Below, piece after piece: positions 38,530 through 50,062 of a stretch of DNA of 64,000 bases; within the stretch, counting starts at the first letter, position 1, and every line of letters starts with the position of its first letter. A program made the position numbers and the translations under genes. This DNA comes from Vicugna pacos (Eukaryota; Chordata; Mammalia; Artiodactyla; Camelidae): the NCBI RefSeq assembly GCF_048564905.1, contig NC_132992.1:95617001-95681000 (forward strand), read 5' to 3'. The notes beneath the pieces are model-generated. The model was not told the origin of the DNA. It searched no databases and was given only the letters and a program-made list of their open reading frames with translations.

Positions 38530-38984
38530 TCTCTCACACACTAATACACGGCCGTGTCCTCAGGTTTCAGGCTGTTCATTTGCAGATACAGCGTGTTCTT
38601 GGCGTTGTCTCTGGAGATGGTGAATCGGCCCTTCACGGAGTCTGCGTAGTATGAGCTATCACCACCAGTATTAATACTGGACACCCACTCCAGCCCCTTC
38701 CCTGGAGCCTGGCGGACCCAGTACATCCAGTAGCTACCGAAGGTGAATCCAGAGGTTGCACAGGAGCGTCTCAGAGACCCCCCAGGCTGCACCAAGCCTC
38801 CCCCAGACTCCACCAGCTGCACCTCAGCCTGGACACCTGCAAACACAAAGACATCCTGGTCAGGAGGCTGTCACACGTCCTGATTCCCTCACTCATGACC
38901 ACCCACATCCTCAGAAGCTCTTGTTCTCCATGAATTACCTTGTAGAAGAGCAACCAGGACCACCCAGCTCAGCCCCAGCTCCAT
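38530..38984 (-). pseudogene. IGHV3-family VH segment 4, stop codon before Cys104
   Basis: A conventional VH3 segment related to segment 1 by module duplication. The leader exon is 38939-38984 ([15 protein letters not shown]) and the V exon 38530-38836. It reads [19 protein letters not shown]1 [10 protein letters not shown]2 [19 protein letters not shown]2 INTGGDSS. V37, G44, L45 and W47 mark it as VH. The end of FR3 reads TAT TAG TGT, so Tyr103 (IMGT) is replaced by a stop at 38541-38543 just before Cys104. Normal end trimming in joining would rarely remove it, so it is a pseudogene. FR1 has Arg in place of Leu (SLRRSC) and ATS for AAS. The octamer and nonamer are also altered. It resembles alpaca IGHV3S1 from memory. 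Confidence 0.94.
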
Positions 38985-39106
38985 GGTAAGTCGTCTGTGC
39001 TCAGTCCTGATCAGAGAACGGGAGCAGCTGGGAATCCCGGGCTGGGCCTCCTCTCCCAGAGCTGCAGGGCCAGGGCTGGGTGGCTTTATCCTCAGAGGGA
39101 GGCCCT

Positions 39107-39114
39107 GTTTGCAT
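39107..39114 (-). promoter_or_regulatory. Altered octamer of VH3 pseudogene segment 4
   Basis: The coding strand reads ATGCAAAC, one base from ATGCAAAT, at the position where the related segments keep the consensus. Oct-factor binding is expected to be weaker. Confidence 0.85.
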
Positions 39115-41989
39115 GTCATCTCACTACATAGCAAGTCAGGGCCTTGCTGGCCTCAGAGGGGGCCAGGCCCCTGAGCAGCTGTGAGTGTCTGTGCTTTGCT
39201 GGTGTTGGTAGCATTTGGAAACATCATGTTTATTGTGTGAATTTTCAGGGTAAACACTTAGAACCTGTATATTTCACGTGTGCACACGGATTCTGTGTTG
39301 TCGGTGCCAGAGTTCATCCCACGTTGTTGATGTACGCAGCCCCCAGACGGGTACCGCATTGTGGTCTGTGCAGGGGCACATGTTAGGTGAGAGTTTGTCC
39401 AGCATTTTTACCTGTGCTCCTCGTCTTGGTCATAACTGATCCAGAAACAACATCAGGAAAGTTTTGGGCAAGACCCCCTTTGGTGATGAGATCCTGATGA
39501 TTTTGACTGATAGTGTGTTGAGCAGTAATCTGTAAACACAGTTCATGAGGAGTGTTTTCAACAGTCTCTGCATTTCAATGCATTTCTATCCATAATAACA
39601 TTCAAGAAAATGTCTTTACTTGTGATTGGGCTGTAATGAATACTTATTATATACTTTGTAATTTTATATTTATGCAAGTTACAAACTACACAATGTGCTA
39701 TAAATCTCACCTCAGTGTTGCACGTTGAAATCTACACATAGTGGGATGGAAAGTTTATGTGATGTGAGAAATGTGACCAAGCCTCATCCTACCTGAGTTT
39801 GACGTCTCCAGATGACATGAGAGCTGGGAGAAGGTCCAGCTGGAACTCTTGGATGAACTGCAAAATCCCAGGTGTTAAACTTCAGAGTGTAACCTGCCTA
39901 GTGTGAAGACTGAGGGTCATTCCAATCCCGATTCAGACTCATCGTTTCAAATTGCTTCTTGCACCACAACCACTCCCCACCCAGCTGTGCTGTCCTCACA
40001 CCACAGACCAGCAGCACCTGAAGGATACTGGTCTGGACCCATCCATACAGGCGAGGGTCTTAGATGCCAGAAGTAGGGAAGCACGTCTAGGGGGGAGGTG
40101 GGTGATGAAACTGGCACTGAGCCCCCAGCCACAGGGAAGTTCTGTCAGGAGCCCAGGAGCACTCAGGATGTGGGTTCAGAATCCAAGGCTTCATCCTGAC
40201 TTTGCAGCACTGTCCTCAGAAGGGCTGGGCTGCACAGAGGTTCACACACTTCTGAGAAAATTTATGTCAGAATCTTGGATAGAGTTTCATTGATGATGGT
40301 GAAGACATTGATTTTAATAAATAATCCTATTATATATTTCTTTACAGAATTGGGTGATTTTGATAAAGAAAATTAGCTGATATTGTCCAAATTCAGAAGG
40401 ACGATGGAAGTCCAGATATCCATCATCACACAAGTAACCAGGGCTCCCGTCTGTCTGCAGGGACATGCACACACACATGCACACACAGGTGCACATGCAC
40501 ATACATTCAGGGACCCACACTTTTCTATCGTATCTGCATCCAAATCCTCCTCTGTCCAAGGTACTGTCTCTGACACACGCAAGACATAATCCTGGGACAG
40601 GAAACTGCTGGCATCTGAGGAAACATGGAGGACCCGTATTGTCCAGTAATGAATGAGCGACTCTGTTTTCTTGGATCCCATGACAAGGGCTGCAATGAGG
40701 GCTTAACAGTACCTCAGACGCCATCATCACGCGGCCCTGCACTGAGCTCTGGGTTTAGCCCTAGTTTCCACTTTACAGCATGTGTGAAGGCCCCACGAGC
40801 ACCTGCACACTGTGCTTTCAGTGAACGTGAGCTTTAATTTCACCTAGAGATACACCTAGTATTGAAATGGCTGGTTTTATGGTGAGTTGGTCCTAAACCT
40901 TGTAAGAAAGTGGCAGGTTTCCATGGTGGGGGCTACAATTTTTTAGTCCTATCAGCAGAATTTTGCTTTGTTCCTGTACCTCTTTATGTTAGAAAATTAT
41001 CACATTCTTTATCCATTTTTCTTCAGTCGTGGGGAGAGGTCCGGGTAACACAGTCTCACCTGCATGTAGCTCCGTGTTCAGAACATCTGAACATGCTGGG
41101 AACAGCACAATTTCTCTCTCGGTTCTGGGTTTAGCCACAGTCTGATCTCTGCTCCATCTCCAGGCTTAAATACAAAAACCTGCATAATCCAGATCTGGTG
41201 TGGAGTTTCCTTCTAATGAGTGTCTCTAAAATGTGAAGTCATTTTTTGTCATCCACATGATTCACTTTTATTTCACCATGAAGTTGAACCAATTAACCCA
41301 GCACTGTCTGACTGGGGCAGCCTGGCCTCTGCAACAAAACTGATCCAATCTCACAAAGCGGGAAAAATAACAATAATACTGAATACACAGAAACCTCAGT
41401 TAAATAGAGTTTGGTGACAGCACGGTGGGCTCTCATGTCCTTCCAGGAGAGCATAGTCCAGCTGTGTGAAGAAGAAAGATGCCCTGTTCCCTCCTGGCAA
41501 GGACTCAGGCACTGAGGGGTGGTCACAGCTCAGCCAGTGAGAAGCCCTGGGTGCCTTGTTCACTACAGCCCCTCCTCCAACATGCATTCCCATCTGCAAA
41601 ATAGTTCTTATCCCCCATATGCTAGGACCTGCGGGTGGCTCACTGTCATTCCAGGCCCGGAACGCAAATCGTTGTTGATCCCAGATGAAAACACTTCTTT
41701 TCGCTGGAGAAATAACTGGCCATCTCTTTGTTTCAGGTCAACATTTTCACGGCCCTGATGGAATCAGATAAGACCCCGTATGACTGTGAGGCTGCTGAGC
41801 AAACAGGTGTGGGACCCACACTGGGCCCATGGCTGCACCCTGTGATTCTCCCCGACCCTGGAGTTTGAGTCTAAATCATTCTCCTGGATCCCAGCTTCCA
41901 CATCTGTGCAGTAGGAAGCTCTGCAGGCTTTGTCTGAGAACTATTGTAAGGTGTGTCCTTCATAGGTAAGACCTTGTACTGTATGCAAG
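39115..41989. other. V upstream flank in module copy 3, no gene
   Basis: Noncoding counterpart of 11.4-14.49 kb (without its retroposon) and 23.5-26.25 kb, with a short interrupted CA tract near 40.46-40.50 kb. No conserved frame is seen. Confidence 0.65.
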
Positions 41990-44900
41990 TACTTATTTGG
42001 CATTCAGTCTGAGTTTGAAATCAGGTTGTTCCAGCTGGAAGTGGCCGGCCTTCCTCCCACTCCTTGGGAATAGGGGCTGATCTACTGAGCCTGTGCTGAG
42101 CAGCCTTCAGCCTGGCTCCTTCACAACCAGACTGATCCCTTAGACCTGACTGGTGTTAGCCCTGCTGGCTATTTGCGCTGTTTGACCCTTTAGGCTGCTT
42201 GGAAATTATTCCTTTATTCTCCAGAAATCACCTTGAGAAATGGGGTCCAAGTTATCTAAGTGCTTTGAGGTCACTTCTGCAGTAGGAACCACAGCTGAGT
42301 TTTTGTTTTAAACCCAGGGTCCTCCCTTAAGGAAATTTGTAGTGAAATGGACAGACCTGGCGAAAGGCGATTCATGCTTCCATTAAATGTACATGTCAAT
42401 GGTCATTATGGGGGACTTTAGAAAACCTCAAACTTACTTTCCTTAAAACCAAGTTGGTGAAATATGACAAATCTTCAAAATTTAATGGAAAACCTATTTC
42501 CCTCATTATTCTGTGCCTTAGAAACATGTTTAGGAACCTTAAGTTACCTGTCCTCAAACGTGATCATAAGATTAACGAGGCAAACAGGGACTAAGGAAAG
42601 AAGCCTGGGCCTCTGAAGCCCGGGCTCCCCTTCCCTGGGCTGTGTGTCTCAGGCTTCCCTCCAGCACCAATGCCTCCCTCCCCTCTTACTCCTGCACCTC
42701 CCCTGTACCCTCAGGTCTTCCACAGTCAGTGTCTCCACAAACTTCCCACTTCCTCTGAAATTCTCCCCATATTCTATTCCTCCAACTTGTCAGGTCTTGT
42801 TATCTTAAACTTCATCCATATGAGGACCCAGAGGACCATCTCCTCATTTCTTTTTTTCTGGACTAAAACTGAACTGTAGTCAAAGATTTTCCAAACCAAC
42901 GTTCCTCACAGAGTAATTTAATGTGGCCCCTCAGAGTCTTCAGCCCGGCTTCTCTGACTTACATCGTCCTGGTCCTGCAGTTGTTGAAGTCACACCTAGC
43001 ACTTTTGTAAACCGCTTACTGGGAGAATCCTAAAAGGTGTTTAGAATTTGAGCCAGGAGAAGAGTCCATGAACTTGTTATATAAAAATTCTCTAGCAGCA
43101 ACTAGGCAAATTCATTGGGCAATTCCTGAGACTTTCTCAACACTTTCATTTGGAATAAAAATTCAGGTTTCCCATGAAAATCTGTTGAATCTCTTCATGT
43201 TTATTTCAATCAACTGCAAATCATTTTAAAAGAAAATTACAGTTTTGCTTCATATGTTCATTCCACCTGGGCCACTTTTAAACCTAGTTTACAAACAAGC
43301 TGACACAGGACATTTCAATTGTAGGGCAGAGGTGCAGGATGGAATGGGAAACCGTGTCCACCTTTTATTTTCTTAACGTGGCAAACCATCTCTGTCACAG
43401 TGTAGGTGAGACACCTAGAAGGACACATGCTGATTCTTAAACTTCATTTACAGCGAATGAAGGCTGCAGAAAAAACCGAAACCCCTCCTGGTTCTGCTAT
43501 TATTGCCAAGATCCAGGACTTTGAAAAAGAGACTCTTGTAACTGCATGCACTCAGGCACCGTCCGCCCTCTGAGCAGCCCCCCTGATGTCCTCCTGGTCC
43601 CCAGTGGCTCTGAGGGAACACACGGAGTCTCCCCAGTCCCTTCTCTCAACAGAAGTTCCTCGCGGTTGATGATGAGGTTCCTTCCGTCCTAACGGTCAAG
43701 GAGCCGCTCTCTCCCTGCTCAGCGGAACGGCTGAGAGCAGCCCGGGCTCAGGGAACTAGAGCAGTTCCCACGTGGGGACCTGTGACGAGCCTCGACAGGT
43801 CTGCGCCCTGAGCCTCCCCTCGTATTTAGGCCCTTTGAGAGATGCACACAGTTCATTCATTCATTCCTCCACCTTTGTCCATTTCACGGTTAAGACTGTT
43901 CAGTGAAATATTATGGGAGAATTAGTGTATCTGCAAAGAGAGAAGTCATTCTAGAGCTTGATGGAAGACATTAAATTAAGTGAACTGAAAGCACTTTCAT
44001 TCATTCTGTCTCTGATGGTACTAAAGCAAGTTCTGGAGGAATTGATTTTTTCTCCCATTGAATCAGCTGTCACCTTCCATGTTGACAAAGCCTCACACTG
44101 GTGTTTGCAAAATTCACAGTGCACCTTCCTTCAAGGTTCAAATATATTCTCGTAAACATCTTCCCAGGATTAATCAATATCCTACAAGTGAAGAAATCCT
44201 TCAAGCCATAGAGCCCAAAAGAGAAGGTTGCAAGGCTCAAGGCGTCATGATTCCTTGAACTTGTCACTGTGGTTCCTCGGTTTCCTGAGGAGACAACCTC
44301 GGGGCCACGGGTGCAGCCGCGTCAGGCCCTCGGGGCAGGAATCTGCACAGTAAAAGCAGCAGCGCTGTGTTGTCGCCAACCCTCACACAAGGCTAACAGC
44401 CACCCCGTGTTCCTGAATTCCTTACTGCAATTGATTAGTGTACTGCATTCTTTATCATCCCAGTTGCTAGAGCTGGCCAGTCCCTTTTTGCCTTCAATGG
44501 GGAGCATTAGACTTACCGGGTCATTACTGTTCCAGGGATTTATTGAGAGCCCCTCTAATTCTGGGTAAGCCTGGAGGCTGGCTTGGATGATGCAACATCT
44601 TCTGGAAGTTCTAGTTTGTGGGTAATTTGTTTCCTTTATCTCCTTCTCAATCCTTCTTGAGGAAGACATGTACCACTTGCTACAGTTTTTATTCTTTCAG
44701 GGGCAATCGTTTTCTTGAGGGAAACTGCAGTTTACCCAAATGCAGACTCAAAGTTTAGGACGCCTGACATCAGAACCAGGGCTCCACTTACATCCAGGTG
44801 TACCTCCATGCAGATGGGCTCCATCGGGTCTCGGTTTATCAACACCCTGATCTACGGGCTAAATGTGAGACTCTCTCAGCTACCTGAACACTGCTGAGAC

Positions 44901-46910
44901 GTGCATCCAAATTTGAACATATGGCCCGACCTCAGCATGATTCGCTCAACAGCAAAACCTGTACTGAAGCCTCTCGGCTCCCCCGCTCCACCACTGACGT
45001 CCCTCATGATTGCTGAACACTGACGGACCACTTTCCGCCTCCTGGTCATCTCCAAGATTCTCCTCAGAAGCCGTCTCTTCACAGTACCTCTCAGGAGACA
45101 GAGATGCAAGCGTCACACCTTGCAACCTGGATATCTTACCTACAGGAAAAGATACTTCCAGAAGAACTCCTCAACCTCAATGGAAAGGGCTCCAGCAGGT
45201 GCTGCTAAGCAGCCCTTGTGCCACCAGTCTCCCGAGAGTTAGAACTTGGGTTCACGTGACACACCTAAGTAGGCAGCTGGGCCCTGGACATTGCTGCTCA
45301 TCTGGTGACCCGACTGTGGAGACGTCTCAGAATTGAGGGCAACATCTGCTGGGACAGCTTCCCAAGGTATCTGTGCCAGACCTATTGGACAACTTCCTGC
45401 CAAGTCTCTGATGAGAATATAACATGTCAGGTGATCTGCAGCCTCCGGTGTTGATACCACAGGGACTTACGGTGAGAGAGCCTGCGAGCTCTCCCTCTTA
45501 CTCCTGCATGTTACTGGAATGTGACCTCAATAAGAGCGCTTTCCATGTGACATGAGACATTACACCCAGAGGAGTTCCTTCCTGGCACTGACAGACAAAA
45601 ACGTGAAAAACCCCAGAAATCCTAAGTCTTCATCAGTGATGTTTTGCGAGAAAGATCTCAGCCTTGATCAAATGGCAAAAGGGAAAATATAATGAAAACC
45701 TCAGTTTAGTAAAACTGGGTGAACAGGGGGAGCTCTCATGCCCTTTGATGGCCTCAGAGCCCAGCTGAGGGAAGCAAGACTTCCCCGTCTTTCCTGGGCA
45801 GGACTCAGCCTAGAGAAATGCACGGACTCTGGTTCCCTCGGGCTCTCTCAGCTCCCTTCCCCCCTTGATGAAGGAGGCGTTCTCCTTTCACTGAAGACGT
45901 GCATGTGGCTCATCAGGGTTGCAGACCCCATACTGAAGCTGTTTACTGGTCCAGAGTAAGCCCACTTTCGCTATTTAAACAACTGCTGGTCTAATTGTTT
46001 TACATCAAAAAAAGCTAACTTCCCATGAGAATGTTGACTTTTATCTCCCTTACTTTCTTTCGATTTTCTTGTAATTTGCTGAGGAGGTCACTGGGCTGGA
46101 CGTGAGCTCCCACCTCCACACACATTCCTGGTCACATCCATGCTCAGAGGAGAAAAGGTGGCCCCCACCAGCCTGCAGGGGGTGAGGGGAGGAGAAGGTG
46201 AGCTGTGGCTCCTGAGGGGGAGGGGATGTGGGTGCTGGGGTAGGTCTAGTGATTTCTGTCAAGGTGGGTCACAGCGGGGCAGGGAAACAAGAGCATGAGT
46301 GTTGGATATACTGATACGCTTTTAAAAATTACTACCGCTGCTATTACAGTTGTAAAACAAGTAACAATTTTCTACATGTCTCATATGTGAAACATTTATT
46401 AATATTGTTATAAATTATTGTTCTGGGGTAAAATCCTCAGTTATTACAGATACAAAGACAGGAAATTTTAAATATTGCAAGAATCCAGTCCAGCCTGGGC
46501 CCTGTGGGGGCCTCTGTGGACTCGGGCTCAGAAAAGACAGCTCTGACATCCAGGTCCCATAATCCATGAGAACCACGAGCCCCTCCCCAGTCCTGGGGTC
46601 TGGTCTGGTGCCCCCTTGTCTTGTATGTCCATGCTCGGGGCCCTCCTGCCCACAGATCAGGAACGCCTGTGTGAAGAGTGTGTAATGTGGACTCTGAGTG
46701 TACTGAAGATCAAAGTCTGGTGTCTGCCCTCTCCATTAAGTGAGAATAATTTACACACAGCAAATGTACATTCCGTATGTCAACAGTGATATGAATTTGA
46801 CAACATACAAATTTTTTATCGTAGTTTTTCACCATTATTGGCATTTGAGGCTGGTTTCCTGTTGTGGGAGCTGCCATGTGCAGTGTGGGATGCACGGCCA
46901 CATTGATGGA
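41990..46910. repeat. Near-identical tract, member 2 (partner 14490-19410)
   Basis: Counterpart of the tract in copy 1. It includes the 1.2-kb block at about 42.12-43.31 kb. No V segment and no conserved gene is seen in it. Confidence 0.85.
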
Positions 46911-47020
46911 CTCTGCCCAATAGGGAACTGGGCACCTGCAGCCCACCCCACATCTGACGGCCCAGCCTGCTTCCAGACATTTCCACATGTCCTCTGGGGA
47001 CAAATGACTCCACTTTCACA
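46820..47020 (-). mobile_element. MER5A-like scrap, module copy 3
   Basis: Counterpart of the scraps at 19.33 and 30.10 kb. The near-identity with copy 1 ends inside or next to it. Confidence 0.6.
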
Positions 47021-47553
47021 CAGACATCAATTTCCATATATACAACATTCCTCATGGTATGCTCGTGAAAGGCACTGCAGGAAACAGGACTCAGGACTCT
47101 CTCGAGGATGAAATGCCTGGAAATACATTGGAAGCTGGAGGGCAGACTCGAGGATGCACAGAAGTGTCATTTGTGTCATTAAGTATCTGTAAAGTTGATG
47201 ACTAGAAAGTATACTTAGTGGATGAATATCAAGTAAAGTCCCATGGAGAAATATTTCTGTGTGTCTATTCCTAAGTTAGATGAGGAATAAAACACAGACA
47301 AGCCTGACGCCATGAAAAAGGCCCAAGTTCAGATCAGGAAGTTTCCCTGGAAACATTATGGATCGGCTCCCAGGGGAGATGGTGAACCAGCGGAGGATCC
47401 TTTGTCTCTGGGAGGGAACCCGTCCACGACTGCTTCTGCACCTGCCCTGAAACGGGTCCTCTGGTTTCCTCATGACCCTGGGTGCCCCAGGGTGGCCTCA
47501 GCCCTCCCTGCAGGGTTGGTTGTGTCTGGGTCACCTGACCTCCCCTCCCTCAC

Positions 47554-47872
47554 TCTGCCTCCTGGGACAATGACACATGGCTGTGTCCTCAGAGACCCCA
47601 GAGCTGTGCTGCAGGGAGAACAATTCCCCAATGTGTCTCTGGAGATGGAGGGGCCTTTTTGGAGACATAGGGCTTACACTGTGCTACCCCCAAGCCCAAA
47701 GCACTCAAGTCACACAGTCCTTTCACTGGGGTGAGACAGACCCAGAGCCACCAGTAACCACTGTGTTTGATGGAGGTGGCGGGGCCCTGAAACAGAGTAG
47801 GTGAGTTGGAGAATCTTCAATGTTCCTGCCCAGCTCCTTCTCCAGCACCCGAGATAGGACTCCTGGGGACTA
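47554..47872 (-). pseudogene. VH4-like V relic in module copy 3
   Basis: Similarity to the intact VH4 V exon covers FR3 (plus-strand GACACATGGCTGTGTCC) to FR1 and an acceptor-like GACTCCTGGGGA near 47.87 kb. RSS remnants lie at about 47.51-47.55 kb. The frame is lost and no leader exon was recognised. It is in the same module position as the relics at 20.05 and 30.84 kb. Confidence 0.78.
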
Positions 47873-49422
47873 GAAACACAGAGACACAATCACTTCACAG
47901 CACCATCCACAGAGGTCAGTGTTCGGCAGACCCAGGAGGTGCTCACAGCTGAGACGAGCCATCAAGAGAAGGAATGACCAGAAGGAGTCCGTGTCCCTTT
48001 GGATTGAAACTTCGGCTCTCAGAGAATCATGTCAGTGAAGATAAGAACCCTGACTCTGGAGGAGACAACGACCCCCTGAACATTCATCACTCAGGCTCCT
48101 TGAGATGCTTTTCTCCACGAGGTCTGGGCCTGTGGGATTCCGTGTCCATCTCTGCATGTCCCAGTTTTATCAAGAAACCTGCTGAGTCAGGTTAGTGAGA
48201 ATCCTTACCTTGGAAATCTGATCACCCTCAATATTTGATCCAATTCACCTAACCTATGATCTCCAGGGAACATCTGACCACCCTGGCCTCCTTCATCAAG
48301 AATCCTCTGGAGACAGTCTGCCCAGAATCCCCCGACCTTGAAGTCTCCTCACAGTCATTTTCCACCGGGTCAGCATCACCATCTTCTTGGCCATAAATCT
48401 CCATTTTACCGTCTGTGTTTGGAATTGAGCCAAGTTTCCAAGGCTGACTCAAACACCCAACGTGAGACTTGTATTACATTTAGAAAAATAATGTTTATTT
48501 TTTAAAAAATATTATCAAGCTCACAGCCCCCATCAGTATAGTTCATGCCTGAATGGATCTTGTCTGTTCGAAATACGTTCTCCGTAAGTCAGCTCACAGC
48601 ACTTTGTGCTCAGGGACACTGGACCGCACTTCAGGACTGCACATGGGCCAATTTGAACAGGAAAATTTCCTACATATTCCAGAGAGTGTCAAAAACATGG
48701 CACTAACTGGACCTGGAAGGAGACTCATTTACGTGATGGGACTTGAAACAAGAGGGCAGAGCATCACCCCGACCGACCTCAGGTGGGAATGTTAGTGGGC
48801 TGGGGATTCAAAGTGCTGCCCACGTTGTAAATGCCCAGGAGTTCAGAAAATGCAACATTTTTTGTTTTGGGCTGGAAATAAATTTTGCCCAGATGTGATC
48901 TGTAGACCCCGGACTCCGTGAGCAATGAGGATCCCTGCACACGCAGTCCTGGGCAGTCTGGAGCTGGCGTCTGTGACGTGCATCCTGCTCACTGCAAACC
49001 CTGTGTGCCCTTTGACAGAAAGATGGAGGGTGTGCAGCCTCCTGCCCCGGGAGCAGAGACAAGTTGGGTAACTCTTTACACGTGTTTTACCGGTGCCTGT
49101 GCCTTCTCAGGGTACTCGTCAGGTTTGAAAATTGCTGAGTCACCTTTAAAATTATACTAAAGTTTAACATTGTTTGGAGCTTTTTTCAGTTGTAAAAATA
49201 CATCCTGATTACAAATATTATTGTCAGAAAGCAACACATACCTCAACAATGAAAATTTAGAATCCAGCAGAGGGTCTGTAGTAGAGTTGATGGGCGGGAA
49301 AAGGAAACCAAGGATTCTAACTGCAAACACCTCCCACACCTCTGCACCTGCTCATTCGGCTCAGCCCTGCCCTTGGTGGGTCGTGAGCACCCCCTGGGGG
49401 CTGTGGATGCCCCAGGAGGTAA
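47873..49422. other. Spacer and 3' flank of VHH segment 5, no gene
   Basis: Noncoding module sequence shared with 21.43-22.89 kb and 31.2-32.68 kb. No conserved coding frame is seen. Confidence 0.65.
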
Positions 49423-49461
49423 GGTTTTTTTCTGGGCTCACAATGACTTCCCCTCACAGTG
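49423..49461 (-). promoter_or_regulatory. Variant 23-RSS of VHH segment 5
   Basis: With the 23-bp spacer fixed by alignment to VHH segment 2, the heptamer reads CACTGTG instead of CACAGTG and the nonamer AAAAAAACC instead of ACAAAAACC. The essential first three heptamer bases (CAC) are kept. On the plus strand the heptamer reads CACAGTG, that is, a consensus heptamer in the opposite orientation. Lower recombination efficiency is expected. Confidence 0.9.
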
Positions 49462-49915
49462 TGCGCACAGTAATACACGGCCGTGTCCTCAGGTTTCAGG
49501 CTGTTCATTTGCAGATACAGCGTGTTCTTGGCGTTGTCTCTGGAGATGGTGAATCGGCCCTTCACGGAGTCTGCATAGTTTGTGCTACCATCACTACTAC
49601 TAATACATGAGACCCACTCGCGCTCCTTCCCTGGAGCCTGGCGGAACCACCTCATGGCAGATCTACTGAATGTGCGTCCAGAGGCTGCACAGGAGAGTCT
49701 CAGAGACCCCCCATCCTGCACCAAGCCTCCCACAGACTCCACCAGTTGCACCTGAGCCTGGACACCTGCAAACACAAAGACATCCTGGTCAGGAGGCTGT
49801 CCCACGTCCTGTGATTCCCTCACTCACGACCACCCACATCCTCAGAAGCTCTTGTTCTCCATGAATTACCTTGTAGAAGAGCAGCCAGGACCACCCAGCT
49901 CAGCCCCAGCTCCAT
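49462..49915 (-). CDS. VHH-type V segment 5, open frame, atypical
   Basis: The leader exon is 49870-49915 ([15 protein letters not shown]) and the V exon 49462-49765. The frame is open to YYCA and the structural Cys23, Trp41 and Cys104 are present. FR2 is [15 protein letters not shown]37, E44 and R45 are VHH residues, but position 47 is Trp as in a VH. CDR1 is GRTFSRSA, as in VHH segment 2. CDR2 begins CISSSDGST with a Cys at position 50, as in the other large VHH subgroup, where that Cys usually pairs with a CDR3 Cys. FR1 has Val for Gly (ESVGG) and an Asp (VQDGG), and Arg precedes WFRQ. The V end is shortened to TGT GCG CA before an altered heptamer. The segment is open, but expression is uncertain; it could be a decaying copy or a VH/VHH mosaic. 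Confidence 0.9.
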
Positions 49916-50037
49916 GGCGAGTCGTCTGTGCTCAGTCCTGATCAGAGAATGGGAGCAGCTGGGAATCCCGGGCTGGGGCTCCTCTCCCACAGCTGCAGGG
50001 CCAGGGCTGGGTGGCTTTATCCTCAGAGGGAGGCCCT

Positions 50038-50045
50038 ATTTGCAT
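50038..50045 (-). promoter_or_regulatory. Octamer of VHH segment 5 promoter
   Basis: The coding strand reads ATGCAAAT about 123 bp upstream of the start codon. Module similarity ends within about 20 bp beyond it, so the far promoter differs from its relatives. Confidence 0.9.
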
Positions 50046-50062
50046 GTTATCTCACTATATTT

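Larger units (their letters stand above)
38491..49422 (-). repeat. V-locus duplication module, copy 3
   Basis: Third copy of the module, starting at the VH3 pseudogene and ending at the RSS of VHH segment 5. Landmark order equals copy 1, and the offset is about 27.5 kb over the middle part. It lacks the 188-bp retroposon of copy 1 and the L1 piece of copy 2, and keeps the 1.2-kb block. Near 40.85 kb its sequence agrees better with copy 2 than with copy 1, so the relationships are mosaic. Confidence 0.87.
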
